Source: Misgurnus anguillicaudatus (Eukaryota > Chordata > Actinopteri > Cypriniformes > Cobitidae). From it: 64,000 nt of DNA. The DNA lies in NCBI RefSeq assembly GCF_027580225.2, contig NC_073352.2, positions 4,280,501 to 4,344,500 on the forward strand. Direction: 5' to 3'. This document shows positions 12,801 to 26,600 of this stretch, piece after piece (within the stretch, counting starts at the first letter, position 1; every line of letters starts with the position of its first letter). Under the pieces are notes generated by a model. It saw only the letters and a program-made list of their open reading frames with translations. It was not told the DNA's origin and made no database searches. The translations under genes and the position numbers were made by a program.

Positions 12801-15800
12801 GGAGGGAGGTCTCTTTAACCCCCCAAAACAAGCCCTCTGTGGTGCTCTGCTGTAAATAAGAGTAAACAGAGGCAGCTGCTCATAGCTGTCGTGTACGAAT
12901 GAACAATTGAAGGCCAGCGGGATGTTGTAAAATCTCCAGGGGTTGTTTCTTCAATGACTGCGCACCTGCGCTCAGAGATGAAGGGGACGGTGCTATTAAG
13001 AGATGAGAGCTGAGAACCGTTCCTTCAATAAATGACTTTCAGGCCAGCCGCAGGAGTAAATAACAGGATAAATAAAGCCCCTCCCGGGGTAAAGTTCAAA
13101 AATAAAATGCCCAGAACACAGGTCCGGCGCATTCGACTTTCAACAAAAGATGTTTTCTGAGAAGAACAAATGCTAATTTTACCTTGGGCAGCATGGGCGT
13201 GGCTCTCTTGCTCTTCTTCTCAGAAGGATCGTCCAGCTGGTCGGGCTCAAACGAGTACAGCTCAGTCAGCTCGTTCATCGTAAAGTGACGTTCGATCTGT
13301 TGCTGGTCTACGACTCGGAAAGACAGCGACTGTTTGGCCACCTGTCGGTCATAGATCTTCTCCTCCATGGTTCCCTGTAGGAAAAACGTCTTAGGCCACG
13401 CTCATCTGCAACCCAAATCTGACAGGGCTTCTAAACACACATAAATTTAGTTTCTCACCTGAGCCAAAAATCTGTAGACAAACACCGTCTTAACTTGACC
13501 GAAGCGATAGACCCTGAAAATACTCTGAATGTCGTAAGATGGGTTCCATGAGGCATCGAAAATTATGACCCTGTTTGCAGCCACCAAGTTGATCCCAAGA
13601 GAGCCAGCTCTGGTTGAGATGAGGAACAATCGACCCCTGTGGAAAGCAAGAAAACAAGAGCTAAACTCTCATTCAAGGGTGAGGAGAGGTTTCATCGCTT
13701 TTTTCTTTTTTAAGCTTTAGTGCCAAACGTTTGGTTTTGAGGTTTGGAAATCTTAGTCATACTGAAATCACCGAGCACTTGAGATGGAGAACAGGCTAAG
13801 TGTCTTTGACAGCTGCTCGCTACTTCAAGAGGATTTGTGCGTACCGAGTATTACTGGTGTCGTTAAAGTCTTCTGCCCATTTCTTTCTGGTCATGGCATT
13901 AGTGGAACCGTCCAGTCGGTAGTAGTCGAGGTTTCTGAACCACTTGCCTTCACCTTTAAAACAGAAAACAAGCCGTTATGCCACAGGTTTCTCACAGAAA
14001 CAGAAGAGGTCTGGAAACGGGTTTACTGTACATATACGGTGAGCTCAAAGAGAGCATGCACACGAGATAGGTGGCATATTCAAGTATTTTAATATTGCGG
14101 CCTCCCACAATCGTGTTCCTAACTAACATTTGGGTATGTTTCCAATTACTCTTCTGTGATCTTTTCATTACAAACTGCAAAGCCTTAAGCGGACATTTTT
14201 TTTGTGGAATAAAAAGTCAAGGTCTAATCATTTTTAAAATGAAAACAAAAACAGCTGCTAGCAGGTTTAATTCGAAACATGACCTTATTCCACAGACTTC
14301 ACAGTGTTTACATGCGTCTGCGGCCACTTAACCCAGATCTGAGTCAGATGTGTGCACAGATAAACCCTCAGGTTTCACCTCAACACACAGTTTGAACAAG
14401 CAGGACGAAACCAATCGAAAAAAGTCCGCTGGACAAACGCTGTATACTGGTGTTTATTATTTGCGTACTTGTTTAATTTACGGCAAATATGTTTCAAACG
14501 AAACCAAAGAATTATTCATAAACATACAACAGACCATTTAAAGTCAATGTGAAACAGAATTCAAATAAAGTCAGCTGGTATCTGCTTTTGTCCATCGAGA
14601 ATGACAAAAGTAGCAATGCCCATCTTTTAGCTATTGGTTATCAAGACCAATAGTTAGCTTTATTATTTTTCCTTTGGAATAAATGATAAAGTATACTAAC
14701 AACATTATTTTATGAGATAAATATGTATTTTCTGTTTATCGCAGATTTGCGCAAAACTTTTGGATTATTTTCTAAATGTCGACTATTGTGAAATGACCAT
14801 GTTTACATTAACCGATGATATGCGGCTATAACGTGTTTTTTCCTCTCGCGATAAATTATTCCAAACATCACGTCGACTGATGTTAGTATGTTTACTAATA
14901 TCACATCCACCGCACAAGGCATTATTTTTAACCAAAGGAGATGTATCATCCAAACATTAAAGAGTACATTTTACAAGACTTTTTTAAGATGTCAAATAAA
15001 TCTTTGGTGTCCCCAGACATATGTGAAGTTTTAGCACAAAATACCATATAGATAATTTATTACAGCATATTAAATTGTCACTTTGTAGGTGTGAGCAAAA
15101 TGCGCTGTTTTTGGGTGTGTCGTTTAAAATGCAAATGAGCTGATCTCTGCACTTAATGTCAGTGCTGTGGATAGTACAGATAAAGGGGCGGTAGTATCCC
15201 CTTCTGACATCACAAGGGGAGCCAAATTTCAATTACCTATTTTTCACATGCTTGCAGAGAATGGTTTACCACAACTAAGTTACTGGGTTGTTCTTATTCA
15301 CATTTTCTAGGTTTATGGAAGCAATTATAGGGACCCAATTATAGCACTTAAACATGAAAAAAGACAGGTTTTTATGTTATGTATCCTTTAATGCCAAGAA
15401 AAGCTTCTTATAGTTAGAAGTGGCAACGTATAGGAGGGAATATTACATGGTTTTAACATTATTGGCAACATTATTGTTTAGACATTATTGGCAAAGAAAG
15501 CCTCTTATACTTTGGAGCAGGCACATATTGAGGTGTTTCTGGGAGGTTTTAATACATACCGTGTCATCTTCAAATAATAATTATGTGACGTACATGCATC
15601 AGGTGACTTGAAAATGCAAATAAACTGTTTCCATTGCGGAATATACCTTTACCGAATTGCCTGAAAACCACCTAATGCGAGCGTACTTTTTTGTGATATA
15701 TGGGAGTTTTTGCGAAAATTTGATCAATATGCGCAATTTCATTCCGTATTTTCCGGACTATAAGTCGCTCTGGAGTATAGGTCGCATCAGTCAAAAATGT

Positions 15801-18800
15801 GTTTTGAAGAGGAAAAAACATTTATAAGTCGCAGTGGACTATACGTTGGGTTTATTTAGAAAATGATAAAAAAATAAAACGTAGCGCTTTTCTAAGCGGA
15901 TTAAAAGAGGAACTATATTGTATGGCGTAATAGCACTTTTGGGAGTACTTCGACTCGGCGCAGTAACACCCTCCCTCTCCCATTATGAGAGGGAGAAGGG
16001 GAGCGGACTTTTCAGGCGAGTTGAAGTACTCCCAAAATTGCTATTGGTTCATGTGAAATCATTTTGATGTACAAGTCGCACCTGTCTGAAGTTCCAGGTC
16101 CCCCCAAACCATGAAAAAAGTGTGACTTATAGTTCGGAAAATACAGTAATGGAAACGCAGCTATTGTGCATTAAAAAAAAAACTATACAGTAAATTCGAA
16201 TTAAATTAATGTTCACAATAAGACACGCTTGAAGAAATTGTGAATTTTTGACAAAGTAAACAAATATAGACAACACAAGTTTATGATGTCACAGGACATG
16301 TGCAGGGAGATCCAAACCTATATAGTAATGACCTACATGACTCAATAACTCACCTTTGTACGGTGAAGGTTTGCCTTCCTCTTTGGCTCTGCCTGCCAAC
16401 TCTAGAAAATCTTCAATCAGGTCCAGAGAGATGAGAGACTGACTGAACACCAACCTGATGACACACATGATCCATCAGACACATCAATATATAACACATA
16501 TATAACAGAGCTGTCGATCAAAGACAAAGTCTATCTTTACTCACACTTTGTCTTCCACAGCCTCAGCCATGCGCAGGATTTCAAACAGAAGCGAAATTTT
16601 CCCAGAATGCTCCAGCACTTCAGAGTCGGCCTCGGTCACAAACTCTTTGTACCACTCCGGTGACGGGCTGCCGGGGCGGGAGTTTGATGAGGGCCGAACT
16701 GAGGAAAACACCCATCATAGAGACACAATATTTTAGCCTTGTCATTAATACGACAGCAGACATTCAACAACCTATTTACAACAATTTGTCCCAATATGAC
16801 CCTTTCACGTACTGTGTGACAAAGCCCTGATGCACTCCACAGAAAATATGGTTTGATACAGCATAAACTTTCAGCAAAATTTGCACTGGCTGTTAAACGC
16901 ATGAAATAATAGATGGGTGTGACCTGAAGCTCCACCTACTTTGACACAGACATCATATCTTAATCACTTCTTTATTATTCTCTCATGTGTTGTAAAATTT
17001 AACAACTCATGAACGTTCACAAACTGTAATGTCATAAAAGACTAATGAAATATTTTCAGACGATAATCGTCGCTCTCTGTGCAACTTAATGAGAAGTTAT
17101 TTGTGTTAGCCTTTCACTGCCACCCTTGTCTGTTTTTACAGCATCATGGCAAATATCATCTTTATATTAACCACAGCTGGTTCACGAATCGATTACCTGA
17201 TTTACATTACACGTTCATTACATTGTTTGTAATAATAAATAAACAAAACTACTGTGGTTAGTATATAAGACCAATGAATAAACTAGTTGTATAGGATATC
17301 CTCATAAATTTTGTAAGGCGTACCCTCCTCGACAGGTTCGGCTCTGTTCCTGCCCTCAGGGTTTCCTCCTCGTGAGCTGGTGTTCCACTCTTTAATCACC
17401 TCCAGGTCATCGCTGTCGTTCTCCGAGCTCTGCTGTTTCCCTCTGCCACGTCTCTTCTTCCTGTGTGTCATCATCATGAGCCATCAGATCAGTCACATGA
17501 GCCATCAAACAGACCAATTACAAACCAGACAGACAGAGCGCGAGAGAGTCGAACCTTTTGGGCTTCTCGTCTTCAGAGGACAAACTCATGGATGACTCCT
17601 CCGTCTCTGAGGCGATGAACTCCTCCATACTGTCCTCATCAAAGTATCCCTGTTAGTGAGCAGGAAAAGTGACAGTAGACTGTTCAGCACATCCAAATTT
17701 GGTTAAATCATCAAAATAACTCCCTGGTTTCATTTATGAGTCATTCGATAATTCATTTCCATGGATGATTATTGTGCTGTGAACCAATGAATGATCAAGC
17801 AATGATCACTTTTATATTAGGGCCTTTTTTCTAATTCCTTTTATACAAAAATCCAACAGATACCCATTTTTTATCTTGCAAAATTGGCATATTCTATGCT
17901 GGAATTTGCAGTTTTTGTGCTGTCCGAGGTTTTGTTCTTCAGATGAGTTCTAAAATACATTTCTGTATATATTTCTTATAAGTATTAGTCCAAAATGATC
18001 ATTAAATTATGAGAAAGGGTTTTTTTTTTTTTTTATATTTTGCTCATACATCTACATTAAATTATCCATTTAGTGTATGTCCGAGAAATCCGTGTCAACT
18101 GGGTTACTCTCGATAAAACCCCATATAAATCAGCAATGGTTTGTTCCAAACTCACAAGTGCAACATCAAGGGATGTTTTTTCCTTTTATAGAGGGAAATT
18201 AAAAGACAGTGTGGTAACTTCTCCTCTTCAATATTTTATTTTCAATATTTGACTCTCTGTGGTCATTAAAAATCCCAGGATGTCCTTCGAAAAGAGTAGG
18301 GGTGTGCCCCGGCATCCTGGCCAAACTTGCCCATTGGCCTACTAATCATCCCTCATACTATTTGGCTATATCACTCGGTCTCCTCTCCACTAATAAGCTG
18401 GTGTGTGGTGGGCGTTCTGGCGCAATATGGCTGCCATCGCATCATCCAGGTGGATGCTGCACATTGGTGGCGGTTGAGGAGAATCCCCCGTTTATACGTT
18501 AAGCGCTTTGAGTACTGAGAAAAGCAGTATATAAATGTAAGGAATAATAATATCTATATTATTGTCTGCACAAAGAGTAGATTAATTTACCCTCAACTGT
18601 GTTATCAACATATTCTAGCGAACTTGCGTCACGTGTTATATTGTAATATATAAATGTGTAGAGAAAGAATATAAAAACACAAGTTAATCAAGGTCATGTA
18701 CTATCAATTCAAAGGTCAACAGTTTGCACAAGGCCCTAAAATTGCCCCGAAATGTCAACTGTGTTACCTTGTCAACTGTGTTACGCGTCAACTGTAACAC

Positions 18801-21800
18801 AACTGACAAGGATTAACGCATTAGAGCTTAAGCTTGCCAAATAAACAATTAAGCACATTAAGGCAATATAATATTCAACAAACTAGTTTATTTATCAAAA
18901 AATACAGATTTTCTGACTTTTTGGCTGACACAAAATGTACCCCTAAATATAGAATGACTCTTTTATCTCTGAATTCAGACTGTGGCTGTAATGCTGCGGT
19001 CACACCAACCGCTGTAGAGGCGTAGTGATATTATGCACTGCCAGAAAATAGTCCCCTTGATTACTTTCAATGGCAGGGGACTATTTTCGGTCAGTGTGTA
19101 ATATCACTACAGCAGCAAAGTCCTTGATTATTACGCCAGAATGAGAGTATAGTTCCTAGCCATATCGGACTAAAAATATTACAACTTTTAATTTTCTGTC
19201 GGTCTTAAGCCGCCTTTCCACTGCACACGAAAAACGACGTTTTTGAGCGTTGGATCCGTTAAAAAATTTGAACTTGTGCGACTAAACCGCATGCGATATG
19301 CCGACCGGAAGTTATGATTTTCATTGTATTCCAATCACAAACTGTGTGTGAGGTGAAAATTATTAATCCTTTTGGTTTAACTTTATTAGTAACACTTGAA
19401 TCCTTAAAAAACACTTTTGATTACTGATAAGTAATACATTATTAATTTAATTTGTGTACGTTATTATTTTAATCTTGTCTTTATATGTTCTCTCCAAAAA
19501 AATATTAGCAATCTTTGTTATATAGCTGTTTATTGTTTCATTCATTTGCGTTCATTTATTTATTCCACCATGATAAACATATTACAATGAAGCCTCTTGC
19601 GCTGGAACAAGCTTCTCTCCTATATACGATTAAACTGAAACTTCATTACTAGGGGGAGAACTTCGACTGTTGTTTCCGTATGTCGTGTGCAGTGGAAAGG
19701 CGGCTTTAGTACACGATGTAACTACAGAAGAGTCAAGTTTTAAATAGAAAAAATATTGAAACTCTTTGGTTATTTTAAAGTGTCCATTTAAGTGTTCATG
19801 TAAAACCTATGATAGGATTTATCAATCAGAATGATTTCCTTCCAAATTAGGCAAAATTTGTCCACATAAACATAGCAAGTGTAAAAAGCTACTTGCCATG
19901 TACACCATGTTTTGGTTCTCACAAAGCAACTCTGCATTTTACTTATCACATAATCACCATTTCAATCACTCTTTCAAATAGCCCCACCTGTACTGAAATC
20001 TCATAGAACCGAAGTCTTACTCATGAATATTAATCATCAAACATGTGAGATCTCTGCTTACAGATGAACTTACTATCTCACAACTGTCTTGTGTTTCATT
20101 ATTCTTACAAAATTGTTAAACATAATTATAAAAACTGAACTCAACCATCTTTATTTCTGACAAAAAGATTTTTTATTTGGCTACAAACCTCATTTTGCTT
20201 ATAAACTTTTCAAGTGGTAACCTTTGGTAGTCTGTATGTGAGTTTTCAGAGCAGTCTTTATTCCTCTCACCTTGTTTTCTTTACTGATATAGTCCAACTG
20301 AAGACACCACGGATGAGTCCAGATTCTGCTGAGCATCTGGAAATCCTGGAAGAGTTTGGTCCCTGTACGGCTTCGTGCACCCTCCAATCCGGAACCGCTA
20401 TCTGTACAGAGAGTGATGTTTAAACGAATAGTTCAATAAGTTATTTTTTATTAGCACCATTCCAGCATCTATATTCATGGTGAGAACCAGTTAATCTACA
20501 CACGACGACCATTTGGCATCTCTAATTCACCTAACCTGCATGACTTTGGACTGTGGAAGGAAACCAGAGTACCCAGAGTAAACCCACATTGACTTCACAG
20601 AGAAAGACTTACTGAACCAGACGAGGCTCAAACTGGGGACCTTCTTGCTGTGAGGCAACAGTGCTACCCACTAAGCCACTGTGCCGTCGCAATATAGAGT
20701 AGCATGGTAGGATTAACATTATTCCAAATACTCCCTTATTCAATAACACAGATTTATCCACAGACTATAGCAGCTCTGAATGTGAGAAACAATGGTTTGT
20801 GTAAAGCGGCCCACCTGGGCTAAAGTACAAACATTAAGGGACAGGAGGGAGGGAGGGAGGAGTGACTGCCTGGTGGTCTCTGGAGGTCCGCACCGTCAGT
20901 CACAACAACATCACAGTAGCATAGCAGCGGCTCAGAGGAAAGTCGCCCTAATGAGCCTCTGGCCGGAAAAATCTCCCAAAGCTCTTCATTAGATAAGGAC
21001 GTGGGAATTTGTTCAGATAGCCCTACGGCCTGGTGCCAGCTGCCTCTCTTTCTCTCTCTCTCTCATAATGTAGAGCTTCTTTAGTACGAGCACATTCACC
21101 AAACCACTTCATTGAAAAGATAGAGGAAAAAACTGCATTCACCTTTCAGACAAAAACTCCCATTTCAGCGTTTCAGCCCAGGAAAACAGAGACTGCTGGT
21201 GTTCATTCAACATGTACATGAGTTTGTAATTAAAACAACACAAAATGACACTTTTCACTTCTACAATGAAATATTTCTGAGTAGTGCTGAATTTTTAGCA
21301 TGAAATATAATGTAGGATCCATCAGGAACTGACAGGTTTGTGAACAAGGCTGTAATACTGATATTGGGCGTTATGTTGCTTCCTAGGGCTTACAAATCTG
21401 GAAAAAATGAAGATCACAATTATCCCACCATTCTGAATGCCAACTGAACAAAATAACAATTTACGAGAGGTTCTGACAAAAAATGCAGCAATCTCTTTAA
21501 AAATGTTTAATTGGTCTGAATTATTTTTTATAAATCTAGACAGGTATAATCTATCTCAAGAGTAGTTTTGCGACACACATAGCCAGTATGAATGCACCAC
21601 ATGCACAACAGGCAAAGATTTATCCATGTCGCTTCAGCATCCATGAAAAAAAACCCACAATGAACGCGAGCTTTTTTCCGCTGGTGCATCCTTAAAATTT
21701 TATTTCACGCTGCAAGTCTAGCATGGAAACTTTGGACCTATTTTGCCCCTGAAATAGGGAACCAATCACAGAACGGGGAGGGGGCAGCAAGATGATGAAC

Positions 21801-23562
21801 ACGTCTATGCGACACACCAATTGGCTACGAGCTACATACAGACGCATTTAATAGACATTTGTAGCGCCCAATAAATGGCTCTGGGCATTCGTAAACCACG
21901 CCTCAAATACGAGAAAATGGGCATAGGGTTCCCGGACCACGTCTCATTCATTATTGCTGACCCAAACAGCCCTTCAACAGCAGAACAGAACTTCAATTCA
22001 CAAGTGCTTTTAATTCTTACATTTTGAAGATTAAATGTAAAACACTTTTCTCTTTAAAATAAAATAAAATGTAATGAGTGAACAGAGAATAAATCAAGAG
22101 GAGATTCGTACTTGTAAAGTGCTCCAGGTAGTATCGATACAGCTTGCACTGAATCGGTGTTAACCGTACCGCCAACACATACTCATGTTTTGGTGGCAGA
22201 AATTTTGTAAGGGCTGTATAGTCCCTTCTCTGTGGACAAAAAATAAAAACAAAATTACATCTCAAATGTGAAAAATGTGACATCACTAGGCACTAAATAG
22301 ATATATATATATATCACAGCGTGACATTTCAGTTCTCAATCGTTCATTTGGCTCACCTGTACACATCCTGCCAGCATCTCATAGAGGATGTGAGCCCGTT
22401 TTTTCATCACACGGACGTCAGTGGGGGTGGAGTCGGCACACTGACCGTTCTGGATGGGGTTAATGAATCGGTTTCTAAACTCTTTCACAGAACCCAACAG
22501 GTTCTCTTTGATGAAGGTCACCATGCAGTGATCTAAGACAGAGAGCAAACTCTTCACTAACATACAAACATACATACCTAAAGGTATTGTTTGAGATTTA
22601 CAATCATGAGGCATTAGCTCTGGATGAAACACACATACAGCTATTGGCTGGTATACATACTGATAAAATGCACAATTACAATTGTGGACCAGAGTTTATA
22701 CTGATGACCAAAAGCGAGTCAAGATTAAGAATTGCTTAAAAACATTTTTGCAACCCTTACGCAGATAGTTTTACAGTTATACCGCTATTCTAAAACCGTC
22801 TTGCCTTAGATTCTCAGAGGTTTAATTTTTAAACATATTTTGTCTATGAATTTTCTTGTTGAGGTAGTGATGATGTAATGAGTCACTCACACTCGATGAG
22901 GTTGTTCTGCAGCGGAGTTCCTGTCAGCACCACCCGACGTCGAGTCCTGATGGAGTTCATGGCTTTAGAAACGGCAGAAGCTTCGTTCTTCAAAATGTGA
23001 CCTTCATCACAGATCACAAAATCTGGACCTGTGGATCAAAACATTACCATCAGCTAGTTGACCTGCTGGCATACAGATTTCTAACATTTTCAGGCCACTT
23101 CATTTTCACAATTTCACCAGTCATGTGTGACCAATGGATGAAGATGAAGTTGCATTAACAAAGAGCAATTTCCTAGACTTATTTTTATGAAAACCTCCAT
23201 TTCGACCAAAATTGAGATTTATACTTTCGTTTGGCCGTAACTCAAAATTAGACAGTGCACATTACCCCTCATTTTGCCAGCACGGGTCACATAGAACCAG
23301 ACGACCAGAGAAAACCTCTAATGCAGTCACTTTACCTGGATCAACTAAAGTTTTCTGAAAGGTTTCTTTCAGTTTCTTGCTCTTGATGTTTCGGCCCTGC
23401 GTGAGGTTGCGGTACATCTCATAACCAATGATCATGACACCACCGTCCTCCTGCCAGCGCTGTAAAGCGTATGCTCTCTCCTGAGGTCTTTTCACTGTGG
23501 CCAGCTCAGTCACCAGAAACACAAAACACACACCCGTGAATCACATACATAGCAAAAATCTC

Positions 23563-23618
<56 letters not shown>

Positions 23619-26600
23619 ATGAAACGTATCATCAATTTTGGAAAATGAGACTATTGTTCTTGTAACCACTGAGCCAGATCAGACACAATAACTACTTATA
23701 TTTTATAAATATAACCACAAGACCCTCACCCAACCAGCAAGCCAGGGGCCAGGGGTCTCTAACGCTACCCCCCCAAACTGCTTTTAACACTCAAAAGCAG
23801 AACCAGGCCTCTGGCCACTATGGCAACACATCAAGATTAAAGTTTTACGACCACAAAAGAATGTGGGAGATGTTGAGACACACAGAGAAACTTTCTATAT
23901 ACTCATGGATGTATTCACTTATAAATGTATAAGGAGAATGTCTTAATCAAATATTTCTAAACTCATCATGGATTATGTTCTTGGCGTTTATGTTTTATCA
24001 GTATATTAACTAGTTTAAATGAATGTTTAGTATTACTTAATTCAAATCATATCTAGACCATGTTTGGTATCTATGTGTTCCATTTATGATTTCCTGAATG
24101 ATAATATGGATTATGGTTTGAAAACACTTATTCATATTAATATTATAAATTGAATTTCATATAAAAAACAGCATGTTGGAAGACAGTTAACTTTCCCTCT
24201 AAAAGTATGACTTCTGATTGGGTTAGATACATCTTTAAGGTGTGACCTTTTCCTCCCTAAGAACACACCCGGAGTTCTTATCTGATTTCTTATGGGAGTT
24301 TGAGTCTGAGTTCTTATCTGAGTTTTGTGTGTGGAGCAAGTTTTTCTTTCTGGATACATCATCAGAATGAGGATGCGAAACTAGAAGTTCCAAGCGTACC
24401 TCTTAAGTTTGTGCCTAGGCTTTGTCTTTTCATTTATCAAGAATCATTTGCATCAAGCTGGTTTTCTTGCTCATCATTCCTTTCAGCCAAGATCAACTGA
24501 AACCTCATCAAACTACATCAGGACTCTTTTAATGGGCAAGACATGCAAGTATCATACTTGGTCTTTTTCAATGATCGCATTAAGTAACTGATGGCTAGTT
24601 TTAGGCTTTGATCTGCTGAATTACTAATACTGCCATAACTTCATGCTTTATTCTTTTATCTACTTCAACCTTTACCTCCTTACAATGCTAAACTGTATGT
24701 GTGCGTGTTTTTTTTAAGTAGTACAACATTTTCCGGACTATAAGCGTTTTATCATTTAAATAATGATTTATTGTTTAATTAACTGATAATATGACTTTAA
24801 CGTACAGACACCTATTTTCAGCCTGCTGTTCTGTCTGCTATTGTTTAGTTGAAAAACTTGACTTTCCAGATTAAATGTTCTTCAGAGATTTTGTGAAATA
24901 ATTTTCTAAATAAATGCGACGTATTGTCCACTGCGACTTATATATGTTATTTCGTCTTAATCACGCATTTTTTAATGATCTGACTTCAGGGGTGCAAACT
25001 CATCAGGGGTGAAAAAGGTGACAAGACACAAGCGCTCTTATATAAGCGGATACGCGGCTTGCACGCTCCTCTTAAACAGAAACAGGTATATAGCGCATAT
25101 AGCACTGTTGTCAACGGCTTAAAATCACTTAACTTAAAACTGCGGTGCGTGAACAAATGTTAAGCTTTATGACCACGCGCACAGCAACGTGACGTGGGCG
25201 CGTAACCTTAGTTAAGTGTGTGCACTCAATCTGCAGACTGCTTAAACTTCGGCAGCAAATGAGGTGGCTATAAATTGTAAAACATAACCCGCCAAACTGG
25301 CTAGTAATTTGACATCGTTACCACAATAGCTGGACATGATTTTCATAATTTCATTTACTGCTACCATGTCGCAGACCCCCCTCACCCCTCATTTTCAAAA
25401 ACTCATCGGATCTAGACGAATCACAAGAATGACCTATTTTGTATCAAAAAACGGCGAATTTCGCCGAAAGGTGACAAGTTTGCACCCCTGCGACTTATAC
25501 TCCGGAGCGACTTGTAATCCGGAAAATATGGTATGTGTTCAGTTAGTCAATAAAGTCACACATGATGTTGTTTGTAGTGCATGCTTTTAATCTGGAGTCA
25601 CTAATCATTAAAGGTATCACTACCTGCTCTTAAAGCTGTTGGATCAATTTTAGGATATTCTTTCTCTCCTAGTATAGTCTATGGTGTCTGACTAAACATT
25701 CGCTGGACGAGTGTCGACCAGACACCCAAAACATATATTTGATCCACATACTTATAATTGATCACAATCCATTGTAAGTACTTTACTTTTGAGTTAATGT
25801 TTGTTTACCTTAAAGGTGCAGTGTGTAAATTTTAGCGGCATCTAGTGGCAAGGTTGCGAATTGCAACCAACGGCTCAGTCCACTGCTCACCTCTTGCTTT
25901 TGAAACACATATAGAAGCTACGGTAGCTGCCACCGGACAAACATGTCATTGCCAGAGACAACTTAGTAAAAAAGGTTTGTCCATTAAGGGTTTCTGTAGA
26001 AACATGGCGGCACAAAATGGCGACTTCCATGTAAGGGGACCCTCGGTATATGTAGATAAAAATGTCTCATTCTAAGGTAATAAACACATAACGGTTCATT
26101 ATGAAAGGTCTTTATACACCTCTGATAATATAGTTTTGTATATTATTTTGCATTTCTGTCAATAGATTCTTCTAAAAATTACACATTGCACCTTTAATTG
26201 GGATGGTGAAGAATGGTTTAAAATTATTAATAATTGATATAATTAATGATTAATTAACATAAGCCCGTCCTTAAAAATTCGCTACTTTCTCAATGTGAGT
26301 GATGTCTGACAGATCTGCCCAACAGTACACTGAACATCAGGGTGCACATGAGGGCATCTCACATCAACTGTTGTCCATTATATGGCATCTGATTCATTTG
26401 TCTAGGTTACACCAAGCAGCAGATCTTGTTTGGGCACATGGCCCCTCAAACAGCAAAAACTATGAGAAAGCATTTTCAATCATCTTACATTTATTTACTC
26501 TGCGATCAGAACAGATTTAAAAAACATTTCTGGCTTGCGACTGACCAGCTGAGAACCACACCTTATAAAATTGTAAATGTTTATATCATTAAAAACAGGA

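Noticed and set aside
23562..23614. CA tract considered as part of a CRISPR-like or regulatory array
   Set aside because: Simple dinucleotide repeat without spacers. No CRISPR array exists in this vertebrate sequence.
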